The notes beneath the pieces were generated by a model, which was not told where the DNA came from, did no database searches, and saw only the letters and a program-made list of their open reading frames with translations. Shown piece after piece: positions 1 to 7,937 of a stretch of DNA of 64,000 nt (the first letter of the stretch is position 1; each line of letters begins with the position of its first letter). Origin of the DNA: Flavobacterium granuli (lineage in GTDB: Bacteria; Bacteroidota; Bacteroidia; Flavobacteriales; Flavobacteriaceae); NCBI RefSeq assembly GCF_900129705.1, contig NZ_FQWO01000004.1:1-64000 (forward strand). Reading direction: 5' to 3'. The translations under genes and the position numbers were made by a program.

Positions 1-1
1 A

Positions 2-67
2 GAACAACAAATTAAATTTCTAACCAAAAAGGCGATTGAATTAAATATGCAACTAATTGATATTTAA
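2..67 (+). CDS. 3' end of an unidentified gene cut by the window edge
   Basis: An open frame runs from the left edge to a TAA at 65-67 and reads as 21 plausible C-terminal residues ending in QLIDI. It is too short for a family assignment. The frame is the only open one here and ends just before the repeat block at 94-573, which fits the end of a real plus-strand gene. Its reality is an inference from codon plausibility alone. Confidence 0.4.
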   Translation, partial: EQQIKFLTKKAIELNMQLIDI

Positions 68-93
68 CAATATAAATAAAAACGTCAATGGTA

Positions 94-315
94 GTGTTTT
101 TGGTTTTGAAGATCAGGAATTAAAGCGCAAGTAAGTTTAAACCAAAAATGTATCGAGAACCCTGCTTAGAGGTTCTCGATACATTTTTTAAAGTCGGAGA
201 TTTTTTTTTAAGCTATACTATTTTTGGAAGCTTTAAAAAACACTCGAACTGACGGCGAGCCTAACGTCATTTTATATTGCTTTTTTTAGAATACAAATTA
301 TACCTCGAAGCGACG
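94..315. repeat. First copy of a ~222-bp direct repeat with a terminator-like hairpin
   Basis: This segment is repeated at 350-573 with few differences. Inside it a strong stem (TGTATCGAGAACC pairing with GGTTCTCGATACA, about 149-181) is followed by a T run, so it can act as a terminator. The copy also carries the word CACTCGAACTGACG, which recurs in the second copy, in inverted form near 339-352, and again near 11023-11036. It is preceded by AACGTCAATGGTAGTG, a word shared with the repeats near 5046 and 10897. It is a member of a dispersed intergenic repeat family. No coding potential was seen. Confidence 0.85.
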
Positions 316-349
316 GAAGTTATTTCGATTTTTACATTCGTCAGTTCGA

Positions 350-573
350 GTGTTTTTGGTTTTGAAGATTAGGAATTAGAGGGCAAGCAAGTTTAAACCA
401 AAAATGTATGGAGAACCCTGCTTAGAGGTTCTCGATACATTTTTTAAAGTCGGAGCTTTTTTTTTAAGCTATACTATTTTTGGAAGCTTTAAAAAACACT
501 CGAACTGACGCGATAGTTGTAACGTCATTTTATATTGTTTTTATTAGAATACAAATTATGCCTCGAAGAGACG
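350..573. repeat. Second copy of the ~222-bp direct repeat
   Basis: Direct repeat of 94-315, separated from it by about 34 bp. It has the same hairpin with T tract (about 405-443), the same AGCTATACTATTTTTGGAAG segment and the same end, CCTCGAAG-GACG. One stem base differs (TATGGAGAACC against TATCGAGAACC), which weakens the hairpin slightly. The two copies fill almost the whole 68-613 intergenic region. Confidence 0.85.
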
Positions 574-613
574 TGGTGTTTTCCATTAGAGTAAAATCAA
601 AAATAGAATAGCA

Positions 614-1225
614 TTAGTCCTGAATATAGGTTTTATTTCCGTTGGAGTTAATATAATATTTTCCTCCTCTAGGACCGGTATACACTTTTTTGCCATTATA
701 CTCGCCGGTGATTTTATCTGCTACTTTCGGGGCTTTTTCATTGCTGGAAACCTCTTTCATTTTTTTGGAGACCGTCTTTTTTTCCTCTTTCATTTTGGCA
801 TCCATTTTATTCGTTGCTGCCTTTGCTTTTCCGGCTTCGGATTTCATTTCTCCTTTTGCCGCAGCTGCTTTTTTGCTTGCTGCAGCGGCTTTGGTTTCAG
901 CTCCTTTTTTTGCTGTTTCGGCTGCTTCTTTTTTGGCGGCAATGGTCGCTTTTCTTTTTTCGTTAGCGGCTTGTTTTTTGGCTTCTTTTTCAGCCTCTTT
1001 TTCAGCCTCTTTTTTTGCCGTCTCAGCAGCCTCTTTTTTGGCTGCTATGGTCGCCTTTCTTTTTTCGTTGGCGGCTTGTTTTTTAGCTTCTTTTTCAGCT
1101 TCAGCCTTTTCCGTTTTTAGTTTTTCCGTTTTTGAAATAGGGGTTTTTTTCTTAGCGACTGCCTCTTGAGCATAGAAGCTATTGGAAATGACAAAAAACG
1201 AAAGTAATACTACTAATCTTTTCAT
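614..1225 (-). CDS. Exported Ala/Lys/Glu-repeat protein with a C-terminal PBCV-type basic adaptor domain
   Basis: 203 residues. A signal peptide (about 1-20, ending YAQ) is followed by a highly charged Ala/Lys/Glu region (21-165) that should be helical or coiled. It contains a 27-residue unit repeated almost exactly at about 46-72 and 81-107. The C-terminus (about 172-203) has the motif YTGPRGGKYYINSNGNKTYI, matching the small PBCV-specific basic adaptor domain (known from chlorella virus proteins and many bacterial proteins). The function is unknown. The body resembles histone-like or TolA-like linkers, so binding to cell envelope or nucleic acid is only a guess. The long open frame on the opposite strand (690-1169) is a shadow caused by the biased composition. 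Confidence 0.8.
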   Translation of the reverse strand: MKRLVVLLSFFVISNSFYAQEAVAKKKTPISKTEKLKTEKAEAEKEAKKQAANEKRKATIAAKKEAAETAKKEAEKEAEKEAKKQAANEKRKATIAAKKEAAETAKKGAETKAAAASKKAAAAKGEMKSEAGKAKAATNKMDAKMKEEKKTVSKKMKEVSSNEKAPKVADKITGEYNGKKVYTGPRGGKYYINSNGNKTYIQD

Positions 1226-1602
1226 AGTGGTTTGATTTTAAGGTTTCTATGTTAAAAATAGTAAATTATTAAATATCTTCTTATAATTTTTGGAATATTC
1301 TATTGAAAAATAAGAGTCACTTACTTTGTTTTTTATTTTGTTGTAAATCAGCTTTTTTGTGTGAATTTTATTGAAGACCTAAAAACAATTCTTTTTTTTA
1401 ATCACTTGTTGTTTAAGCCGAATTAACCATTAAGGCAGAGACACTAACACACTAATTATTCCATAAGGTTAAAATGAAATTTGCGAATTCGCGGTGAATA
1501 ACTTTGAGCTAATCTATTTTAGATATAACAAAAAAATCCCCGGAAAGTGAAATCCAGGGAAATTAGATGGCTTTAAAAAAATGAGATTATTGGAAATGTT
1601 TT
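1226..1602. other. Intergenic stretch with one terminator
   Basis: No gene was found in either strand. The only structure seen is the terminator of the aspartate kinase gene (1531-1560). The 1420-1490 part contains phrases such as CATTAAGGCAGAGACAC that resemble degenerate short intergenic repeats of this genus. Confidence 0.5.
1531..1560 (-). terminator. Intrinsic terminator after the aspartate kinase gene
   Basis: On the minus strand TCCCTGGA pairs with TCCGGGGA (8 bp, one G-U) around a 7-8 base loop, followed by a run of seven T. It lies about 40 bp past the stop codon of the kinase gene. Confidence 0.75.
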
Positions 1603-2859
1603 TTAATTCCCACTTGTCACAATCTGCATGGTTTCCGTACTGATTTGTTTTAAAAGGACCGTTTTGCCGTTTTCTACTGTTAAAGCAGCATCTTCATTAA
1701 AATGTCTGATGGTGTAAAGCGTTACATTCTCAGTAAAGTCAACTTTGAAATTTTTGGATAAAATAGTATTCAGCTGTTTGAAATTATCAAATTTGTCTTC
1801 GACGCAAACCGAAAAACTAATCGCCGAGTTCTGGATCAGGTTGACTTTGATCTTGAATTGGTGAAACAAAGAAAAAATACTGCTGATGTTTTCCTCCATA
1901 ATGAAAGAAAAATCAATCGAGGAAAGCGAAATCAACAATTGATTTCTTTTGACGATAAAACAAGGCAAATACGGTTCCAAAGCAGCTCCTTTTGAAACTT
2001 CTGTTCCTTCTAAGAGCGGATTGATAAAAGATTTTACATACAAAGGAATTTCTTTTTTCTGTAAAGGTTGCAAGGTTTTAGGGTGAATTACCGTGGCCCC
2101 GTAAAAAGCCAATTCGATTGCTTCTCTATACGAAATATGATTCAGCAAACGGGCATTTTCAAAATAGCGCGGATCAGCATTCATCACTCCTGGTACATCT
2201 TTCCAGATGGTCACACTGTCAGCATTCAGGCAATAGGCAAAAATGGCGGCAGTATAATCAGAACCTTCACGACCTAAAGTGGTGGTGAAATTATTCTCGT
2301 CAGAGCCTAAAAATCCTTGGGTAATATTTAAAATTTTTCGTTTTACATTTTTAGAAATGTTCTTTTGGGTCAAATCCCAATCCACTTCGGCATCTCTGTA
2401 ATTCGAATTGGTTTTTATAAAACTCCTCACATCAATCCATTGGGTTTGTATGCCCATGTGATTCATGAAATGGCTAAGGATCGTTGTCGAAATCAACTCG
2501 CCATAACTCACAATTTGGTCGTAGACAAAATTGTAATTCGGCGATTTATTATGGGCTAAAAAGTATTCCAAATCACTAAAAAGAGCATTTACCGCCGTGA
2601 AAACGGCATTTTTATCATCCTCAAATAAATCCAAAAGGATTTGATTGTGGTATTTTTTCACCTCTTGAACAGAGGATTGCAAGGCTGCCGATTTATCGAA
2701 ATAGTCTTTAATAACCGCTTCAAGCGCATTGGTGGTTTTTCCCATGGCCGAAACCACCAGAAGCACATCTTCATAACCTACCTTTTGCAGCACATCGTAA
2801 ACGTTTTTAACTCCCGCTGCATCTTTGACGGAAGCGCCACCAAATTTGAATACTCTCAT
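1603..2859 (-). CDS. Aspartate kinase (monofunctional)
   Basis: 418 residues, somewhat shorter than the usual 440-450. Aspartate kinase phosphorylates aspartate, the first step to lysine, threonine and methionine. The kinase signature KFGGASV is at 5-11, SYGELIST at about 119-126, and the nucleotide-site motif TTLGREGSDYTAA at 193-205, where Glu replaces the usual Gly after Arg. WKDVPGVMNADPR follows at 219-231. The C-terminal third looks like a reduced ACT regulatory region. There is no homoserine dehydrogenase domain. The gene is downstream of the GNAT gene on the same strand, 28 bp away, probably in one transcript. Confidence 0.9.
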   Translation of the reverse strand: MRVFKFGGASVKDAAGVKNVYDVLQKVGYEDVLLVVSAMGKTTNALEAVIKDYFDKSAALQSSVQEVKKYHNQILLDLFEDDKNAVFTAVNALFSDLEYFLAHNKSPNYNFVYDQIVSYGELISTTILSHFMNHMGIQTQWIDVRSFIKTNSNYRDAEVDWDLTQKNISKNVKRKILNITQGFLGSDENNFTTTLGREGSDYTAAIFAYCLNADSVTIWKDVPGVMNADPRYFENARLLNHISYREAIELAFYGATVIHPKTLQPLQKKEIPLYVKSFINPLLEGTEVSKGAALEPYLPCFIVKRNQLLISLSSIDFSFIMEENISSIFSLFHQFKIKVNLIQNSAISFSVCVEDKFDNFKQLNTILSKNFKVDFTENVTLYTIRHFNEDAALTVENGKTVLLKQISTETMQIVTSGN

Positions 2860-2887
2860 AGTATTTAGAATATAATTTTAATTTTCT

Positions 2888-3376
2888 TTATTTTAATTTG
2901 TTCTCGATGAAATGGTCGATCCCCATTTCGTCCATTTGCACAACAGACCAGTCTTTTAAATACTTCGCCCCGGTTTTTTCGTAAAACTCGATAGCCGGAG
3001 TATTCCAGTCCAGCACATGCCAGTCAATCCGGCGAACCTGATCTTTCTTGGCCTGCTTGATGATTTCAGAATATAAGGCATAACCCAAGCCAGTACCTCT
3101 CATTTTTTCCTTGACAACCAAATCTTCCAAATGAAGGATCTTTCCTTTCCAGGTAGAATAACGGTAATAATACAAGGCGATACCTACAATTTCCTTCGGG
3201 TCCGATTCAATTTCGGCAACAAAAACATGAAATAGCGGATTAGCACCAAAACCATCTCGAATTAAATCGGCAACAGTGATCAGGACGGCATCCGGCTCTT
3301 TTTCAAAATCGGCCAGTTCCTGAATCAGTCCTAAAACGGCTTTCATGTCCTCAGGCTTTCCTCTTCTAATATTCAT
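2888..3376 (-). CDS. GNAT N-acetyltransferase, diamine/thialysine acetyltransferase-like
   Basis: 162 residues, one complete GNAT fold. The acetyl-CoA loop RGTGLG is at 93-98, preceded by the strand LHLEDLVV. The C-terminal part (WNTPAIEFYEKTGAKYLKDW) matches the spermidine/spermine-thialysine acetyltransferase branch. The substrate is probably a small amine or amino acid, but this cannot be read from sequence. It is the first gene of a likely two-gene unit with aspartate kinase and diverges from fbp. Confidence 0.85.
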   Translation of the reverse strand: MNIRRGKPEDMKAVLGLIQELADFEKEPDAVLITVADLIRDGFGANPLFHVFVAEIESDPKEIVGIALYYYRYSTWKGKILHLEDLVVKEKMRGTGLGYALYSEIIKQAKKDQVRRIDWHVLDWNTPAIEFYEKTGAKYLKDWSVVQMDEMGIDHFIENKLK

Positions 3377-3536
3377 AATTCCCTGTTTTTTGTGATTAAA
3401 AGCAGTTTTATCGATAGTATTTCAGACTGTTTTATCAGCAAATATACAATAGTGATAAACTAAGTAAATATTATTGAATTCATTTTCACAAAAAAAACGA
3501 TATTTGTGACTTCAAATTAACTACAACGATTTCGTA

Positions 3537-4556
3537 ATGAAAGAACGCAATAAGACCTTAGGGGAATTTATCATCGAAAACCAAAATGCTTTTCAGTATT
3601 CATCAGGTGAATTATCCAGAATTATTAATTCAATTAGATTGGCGGCCAAGGTGGTCAACTACAAAGTGAACAAAGCGGGACTGGTTGACATCGTAGGAGC
3701 GGCCGGAGAACAAAATATTCAGGGAGAAGACCAGCAAAAATTGGATGTATATGCCAATGAGGTTTTTATCCAGACTTTAATAAATAGGGAGATTGTATGC
3801 GGTATCGCTTCCGAAGAAAATGATGATTTTATTACCGTAGAAGGCAGCGATCAAAGTCATAACAACAAATATGTGGTTTTGATGGATCCGCTCGATGGTT
3901 CTTCAAATATTGATGTCAATGTTTCGGTGGGGACTATTTTTTCGGTTTACAGGAGGATCACACCCATAGGCACACCAGTTACATTAGAAGATTTTCTGCA
4001 GCCGGGAATCAATCAGGTGGCTGCAGGCTATGTGATTTATGGTACTTCCACCATGATTGTTTATACCACCGGTCATGGCGTAAACGGATTTACATTAAAC
4101 CCCGCTATTGGAACCTTCTATTTGTCGCATCCCAATATGCAGTTTTCTAAAGACGGCTCTATTTATTCGATAAATGAAGGGAACTATGTTCATTTTCCCC
4201 AAGGAGTCAAAAATTATATCAAGTATTGTCAATCCGAAGAAGGAGATCGCCCTTATACTTCCCGTTATATAGGTAGCTTGGTTTCGGATATTCACAGAAA
4301 CATGATTAAAGGCGGAATTTATATTTATCCCACAAGTTCCAAGGCCCCAAAAGGGAAATTGCGTTTGTTGTACGAATGCAATCCAATGGCTTTTATAGTC
4401 GAGCAGGCCGGCGGGAAAGCCTCTGATGGTTTTGGAAGAATTATGGAAATTCAGCCCACGGAACTACATGAAAGAGTTCCTTTTTTCTGTGGCAGCTTTA
4501 ATATGGTGGAAAAAGCCGAAGAATTCATGCACGATGCCAAATTAAGCAAGTACTAA
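3537..4556 (+). CDS. fbp: Fructose-1,6-bisphosphatase, class 1
   Basis: 339 residues, full length. It hydrolyses fructose-1,6-bisphosphate in gluconeogenesis. The metal and phosphate site [11 protein letters not shown] is at 116-126 and the ASEEND acidic loop at about 92-97; [20 protein letters not shown] and the C-terminal [18 protein letters not shown] sugar-binding segment are intact. It is transcribed alone, divergent from the GNAT gene, and closed by a strong terminator. Confidence 0.97.
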   Translation: MKERNKTLGEFIIENQNAFQYSSGELSRIINSIRLAAKVVNYKVNKAGLVDIVGAAGEQNIQGEDQQKLDVYANEVFIQTLINREIVCGIASEENDDFITVEGSDQSHNNKYVVLMDPLDGSSNIDVNVSVGTIFSVYRRITPIGTPVTLEDFLQPGINQVAAGYVIYGTSTMIVYTTGHGVNGFTLNPAIGTFYLSHPNMQFSKDGSIYSINEGNYVHFPQGVKNYIKYCQSEEGDRPYTSRYIGSLVSDIHRNMIKGGIYIYPTSSKAPKGKLRLLYECNPMAFIVEQAGGKASDGFGRIMEIQPTELHERVPFFCGSFNMVEKAEEFMHDAKLSKY

Positions 4557-4585
4557 AAGTAAAAAAGCTTTTTTTAATAGTAACG

Positions 4586-4623
4586 AAAAAGAGTAGAAAA
4601 CCTGGATTTCTACTCTTTTTCCT
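4586..4623 (+). terminator. Terminator after fbp
   Basis: AAAAAGAGTAGAAA pairs with TTTCTACTCTTTTT around CCTGGA, about 30 bp past the fbp stop, followed by a T-rich tail. Confidence 0.85.
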
Positions 4624-4665
4624 TTTTTATCAATTTTAATAAAAAGTAGAATCGTAGCGTTTGCA

Positions 4666-4746
4666 GGGTCAGGACCAATATCATTAAGTTGAGCTGTTTC
4701 AGTTGTCACTTCGAAGCATAATTTTTTACCAAAAAAAGCAATATGA
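4666..4746. repeat. R1, left copy of an island-flanking direct repeat
   Basis: The first 38 bases from GGGTCAGGACC are identical to 10556-10593. Similarity then continues with scattered changes (TCACTTCGA, ATTTTTT, AAGCAATAT) to about 4746. Together with R2 it brackets the accessory genes between 5475 and 10552. Confidence 0.85.
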
Positions 4747-5060
4747 TATGAAATCCACAGTGTCACCTCGAGCGGAGTCGAGAGGCCTCAATGATCATTA
4801 AGTTGAGCTGTTTCAGTCTTCACTTCGAAGCATAATCTTTCACCAAAAAAAACAATTTGATATGAAATCGACAGTGTCACCTCGAGCGGAGTCGAGAGGC
4901 TTCAATGTAAAAAACGTCAATGGTAGTTGTGAGTTGTCGGTTGATTTCCATCACTTCGAAGCATAATTTTTTACCAAAAAAAGCAATATGATATGAAATC
5001 CACAGTGTCACCTCGAGCGGAGTCGAGAGGCTTCAATGTAAAAAATGTCAATGGTAGTGA
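4681..5060. repeat. Three tandem ~115-130-bp units each ending in a CCTCGAG...CTCGAGG-type hairpin
   Basis: Units start near 4681, 4795 and 4943. Each has CACTTCGAAGCATAAT, a CAAAAAAA tract, ATGAAATC-ACAGTGTCA, then CACCTCGAGCGGAGTCGAGAGG, in which CCTCGA and CTCGA can pair with TCGAG and AGG to form a hairpin at about 4766-4785, 4880-4899 and 5012-5031. Units 2 and 3 run on into GTCAATGGTAGT. The hairpin word has the look of a REP-like element common in this phylum. No transposase is nearby. Confidence 0.85.
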
Positions 5061-5110
5061 TTTTGAGTATTAATGCCATAGCTTTAATGTTTAAAATTGT
5101 ATCGAGAAGC
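5041..5110. repeat. R2, left copy of the second flanking repeat
   Basis: A 70-bp segment (from AAAAATGTCAATGGTAGTG to TATCGAGAAGC) that matches 10893-10962 with three mismatches by eye. Its first part is also found near 78-96. The remainder up to 5474 holds no gene. It contains two similar words GTCAGATCTAT and GTCAGACCTAT about 44 bp apart, of unknown meaning. Confidence 0.85.
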
Positions 5111-5474
5111 CAGCTAGGCGAGCATCTCACTCGTACCCAAACCAACTAAAACACCACAAACTATAATCCTAAAAACGGCAGTCTGTTTTGCAATAAACAG
5201 CGTTTACGGTTTTCCGTAAAATCCCTGAATCAAAAGGAGTTACTTTTGAGAAAAAGATATAAATCCAATTTTTTTATAAGTATTTTCGGTATTAATTTGT
5301 ATATTTGAAAACAATTAGGCACGCTGTTTGTCAGATCTATCTACCTGATTCACGGGTGATAAATCGGACATCGTCAGACCTATATGCAAGTTGACAGAAA
5401 TATTAGCAGAAAATGAGAAAATTTGAGGATTTACAACACCTCTTTTAGCTCCCAATTAGTAAAATTATTTTAAA

Positions 5475-5948
5475 ATGAAAAAAATACTTTTAATATTAGT
5501 AATTTCTTTTTCAATGGGATTTACTACAGTAAATATTAATAAAAAATTATCAAATGAACAGTCATTTGAAGTTCTCTTGTTTAATAAATTAAACGAAATA
5601 AAATGCAATGATTTCGGCACAATTGATGCTTTATTAAACTCTTTAGATGGTTTTTATATGGAAGGTAAATCTTCTGACCAAACAATGGATATTTATAAAC
5701 TTAAATCATCTTATAAAAAATACATATCTATAGGTGTTTATGTAGAATATAAAGGTTTCAGATTTGAATCAATTAGTCCAGCAATATATAATTACATTTT
5801 GAAGAACGGTGTGTATAAAGAAAAATTCTCTAAAAAAGATTTCTTTATGTTGGTTTATAAAATTGGTAATGAAGAATATCTTTTAAAAAAATCATATCAT
5901 AACGGACAATCTTATTATCTTGTCGATACTTATTGCGCTTACGATTAA
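5475..5948 (+). CDS. Exported protein of unknown function
   Basis: 157 residues. A signal peptide covers about 1-19 (MKKILLILVISFSMGF). The mature part is rich in Lys, Tyr, Phe and Asn with no cysteine pair except C43 and C154 and no motif that I recognise. It is AT-rich, starts a co-oriented set of three genes (3 bp to the next) and is preceded by more than 900 bp of repeats. It is probably periplasmic or cell surface. No function is proposed. Confidence 0.75.
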   Translation: MKKILLILVISFSMGFTTVNINKKLSNEQSFEVLLFNKLNEIKCNDFGTIDALLNSLDGFYMEGKSSDQTMDIYKLKSSYKKYISIGVYVEYKGFRFESISPAIYNYILKNGVYKEKFSKKDFFMLVYKIGNEEYLLKKSYHNGQSYYLVDTYCAYD

Positions 5949-5951
5949 TAA

Positions 5952-6551
5952 ATGAAAAATTATAATTTAATATTCGCCCTTTTATTAACAGCCTTGTCTT
6001 TTATTCAAATTAGAGGGCAAAATATTAAATATGCAATGTTTAATTGTTCATCTGAACAGCTCACAAATTATCTAAATTCAAGTAAAGAATATTCCATAGG
6101 TAAGAATTACTATTCCGCAAAAAACACAAAATTTACCATTCAGTTTTACAATACAACAGGGATTTACGCAAATTATAAAATAAGAAATTACACTTATTTC
6201 ACAAATATCGTATCAATCATAAATTCTTATGCACTTTTTAAATTTAAATATTGTTCTGATTATAACTCACCTATTATTTATAGACATGACACTTCAAATG
6301 GTAACATAATCAGATATAATTATGATGAACTTGTAATACAAATTCAATATCCTTCATCTGTAAATTCATTTCTCGATAGCAATTTTGAATTTACGCCTGT
6401 ATTTGTTTGTACAAGTAAAGTTTCATATGCCTATCATACAAATATAAAATGTGAAGGATTACAAAATTGTGAATCTCAAATAGCTAAATCAAATATAAAG
6501 GAAGCTAAAAAATATGGATATAAAATATGTGGAATTTGCACAAGCAACTAA
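5952..6551 (+). CDS. Exported protein with a C-terminal Cys/His motif
   Basis: 199 residues with a signal peptide (about 1-22, ending RGQ). The central part is Asn/Tyr/Ile-rich and unrecognised. The last ~50 residues contain C-x13-C-x5-C-x20-C-x2-C with a Tyr-His (AYHTNIKCEGLQNCE ... AKKYGYKICGIC). This is a tail found on many unrelated exported bacterial proteins and looks like a small zinc- or disulphide-stabilised knuckle. It starts 3 bp after the previous stop and is followed 12 bp later by the AbiU2-like gene, so the three are probably co-transcribed. Confidence 0.75.
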   Translation: MKNYNLIFALLLTALSFIQIRGQNIKYAMFNCSSEQLTNYLNSSKEYSIGKNYYSAKNTKFTIQFYNTTGIYANYKIRNYTYFTNIVSIINSYALFKFKYCSDYNSPIIYRHDTSNGNIIRYNYDELVIQIQYPSSVNSFLDSNFEFTPVFVCTSKVSYAYHTNIKCEGLQNCESQIAKSNIKEAKKYGYKICGICTSN

Positions 6552-6563
6552 CTATTAAGAATT

Positions 6564-7154
6564 ATGAATAAAGAAGATGAATTACATAGTGAAATAACGG
6601 AAATCTGGAAAATTCTGTTGAGTGCTAAAGAATGCCTACTATATTCATTTTATTTACATAAACCAAACACTAAAGAAGAAGTTGTTTATCTAAACGAATC
6701 CGCAGATTTTATTTTTATCCGTGGAATTTTATGGAAAATGGCAGTTACAGAATTATCTAAACTATTTACTGAATCTAAAAAAAGAGACAGATTTAATATA
6801 TTTCATTTTATAAGTAAACATAAAAAAGATGGCTATTTCAGAAATCTAGGTATTGATGATAGAACTATCACAAAATGGGAAAATGAAATTGAAAATAATA
6901 AACAGACAATTATAGAAATTATTACTTTAAGAGATAAAGCTTATAGTCACACAGATTCAAATTTTAACGAACACAGTTCGGAATTAACGTTTGAACAAAC
7001 CGAAAAACTAATTTTATTTATTGAAGAAGTCATAAAGGATATATATATTAAAGTTTTCAATTCTAATGTAGCAATAGACAAAGGAAGATTTAATAGAGAA
7101 ACATTTGATATAATAAAAATTTTAGCTATTGAAAAACAAAAAGTATTAAGGTAA
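6564..7154 (+). CDS. AbiU2-like HEPN protein
   Basis: 196 residues, helical throughout. The segment LRDKAYSHTDSNF carries R123-x5-H129, the Rx4-6H signature of HEPN ribonucleases. The layout (helical N-terminus with FIFIRGILWKMAVTELSKLF, long charged middle, R-D-K-x-x-x-H) resembles the AbiU2 HEPN family, known from phage abortive infection and stress systems. RNA cleavage is plausible but unproven. It sits at the end of a unit with two exported proteins and upstream of an XRE regulator on the opposite strand. No antitoxin or partner nucleotidyltransferase is directly adjacent. Confidence 0.65.
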   Translation: MNKEDELHSEITEIWKILLSAKECLLYSFYLHKPNTKEEVVYLNESADFIFIRGILWKMAVTELSKLFTESKKRDRFNIFHFISKHKKDGYFRNLGIDDRTITKWENEIENNKQTIIEIITLRDKAYSHTDSNFNEHSSELTFEQTEKLILFIEEVIKDIYIKVFNSNVAIDKGRFNRETFDIIKILAIEKQKVLR

Positions 7155-7183
7155 TTTGATTATTGAAGTACAAAAATACTTCT

Positions 7184-7306
7184 GGCAACCGTTGTTTTGA
7201 TATAGTGAGGTTTTAGTGGAATTACCGTCTCGCATCATATTTTCTGTAAAGCAGAAAGTTGAAAGGTTACGAATTTCTCACCATCTCAAAGCAGCAAACC
7301 GTTAGG
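7184..7306. other. Structured intergenic element of ~123 bp
   Basis: Bounded by GGCAACCGTTG (7184-7194) and GCAAACCGTTAGG (7294-7306), which are direct repeats of each other. Inside, TTTCTG-TAAAG-CAGAAA (7241-7257) makes a perfect hairpin, and GTGAG (7205-7209) can pair with CTCAC (7277-7281). The 3' end GTTAGGT fits the right core of an integron attC site, but the matching left core (RYYYAAC) is missing. No function is assigned. Confidence 0.35.
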
Positions 7307-7360
7307 TATTTGTTTACACGTTACAGTCTCTTTTTTTGTTTTTATATAAAATTAGGAATT

Positions 7361-7768
7361 TTATTTTTTCAATAGTTTCTCTAAATACTCCACCTTATCT
7401 TTTTCAGCCTGAACTAAACGTTCGTAAAGCTTTTTGTTTTCTTCAAAAACTTCAATTAATTTTTCGATAGAATTGAAACTTGGTTGATAATTAAATAATG
7501 CACCATTATCATGATTATTAACTGTATTTCCAATAATATTAAAAACTGCTTCTTCTGAAAAATTTTTTAGAACCGCTTCATTTACGCCCAGTGCTTTTGC
7601 AACTTCAATTAATTTTTCATCTTCAATAGTTTCACTGTTTTCCATATTAGAAACCGTTTGCTGACTCACGCCCAATGCAATTGCCAATGCTTCTTGTTTC
7701 ATCTCTCGCAATTCTCTAATGCGACTGATGTTGCGTCCGATGTGTTTTGATTTTGTAGTTGTATTCAT
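7361..7768 (-). CDS. XRE-family transcriptional regulator
   Basis: 135 residues. A helix-turn-helix of the Cro/CI type spans about 11-67 (ISRIRELREMKQEALAIALG ... VSQQTVSNMENSE). The C-terminal 40 residues (VFEENKKLYERLVQAEKDKVEYLEKLLKK) form a likely coiled coil for dimerisation. It is transcribed away from the nucleotidyltransferase-HEPN cluster, and a palindrome in the shared promoter region (7803-7817) could be its operator. It might control itself and the downstream cluster. It could also be the antitoxin-like partner of a neighbour. Confidence 0.85.
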   Translation of the reverse strand: MNTTTKSKHIGRNISRIRELREMKQEALAIALGVSQQTVSNMENSETIEDEKLIEVAKALGVNEAVLKNFSEEAVFNIIGNTVNNHDNGALFNYQPSFNSIEKLIEVFEENKKLYERLVQAEKDKVEYLEKLLKK

Positions 7769-7772
7769 AATT

Positions 7773-7780
7773 CAAAGATA
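7773..7780 (-). promoter_or_regulatory. -7 element of the XRE gene, four bases before its ATG
   Basis: On the minus strand TATCTTTG matches the Bacteroidetes -7 consensus TAnnTTTG and is followed by AATT and then the start codon. Transcription would begin at or next to the ATG, giving a leaderless message. Confidence 0.5.
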
Positions 7781-7802
7781 TTAAATCAGTACGACATTTT
7801 TT

Positions 7803-7817
7803 TTGGTAAAATACCAA
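7803..7817. promoter_or_regulatory. Inverted repeat TTGGTA-AAA-TACCAA, candidate operator
   Basis: A perfect 6-bp inverted repeat with a 3-bp spacer, 35-49 bp upstream of the XRE start and about 120 bp upstream of the HEPN-like gene. Size and symmetry fit binding by an XRE dimer. Its role is an inference. Confidence 0.4.
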
Positions 7818-7937
7818 AGCGGTATGGTGTTATACAAACGGAATTGGTAGGCTACGGCCGGAACTGTTCGGAACTTGCTATGACCTAAACAAAAATACAG
7901 TTTTTCAGACATTATATCAATTTAAAAAAGTAAAATT

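Noticed and set aside
690..1169. 159-codon open frame on the plus strand opposite the Ala/Lys-repeat protein
   Set aside because: It is the mirror of a low-complexity Ala/Lys/Glu gene and has a matching biased composition. The minus frame has a signal peptide and a known C-terminal domain.
5331..5395. Phage-type attachment site from the GTCAGAYCTAT direct words
   Set aside because: Two 11-base words are too short, and there is no integrase or matching site at the other border.
7184..7306. Bona fide integron attC site
   Set aside because: Only the GTTAGGT core fits. The opposite RYYYAAC core and the paired L boxes are not found, and there is no integrase.
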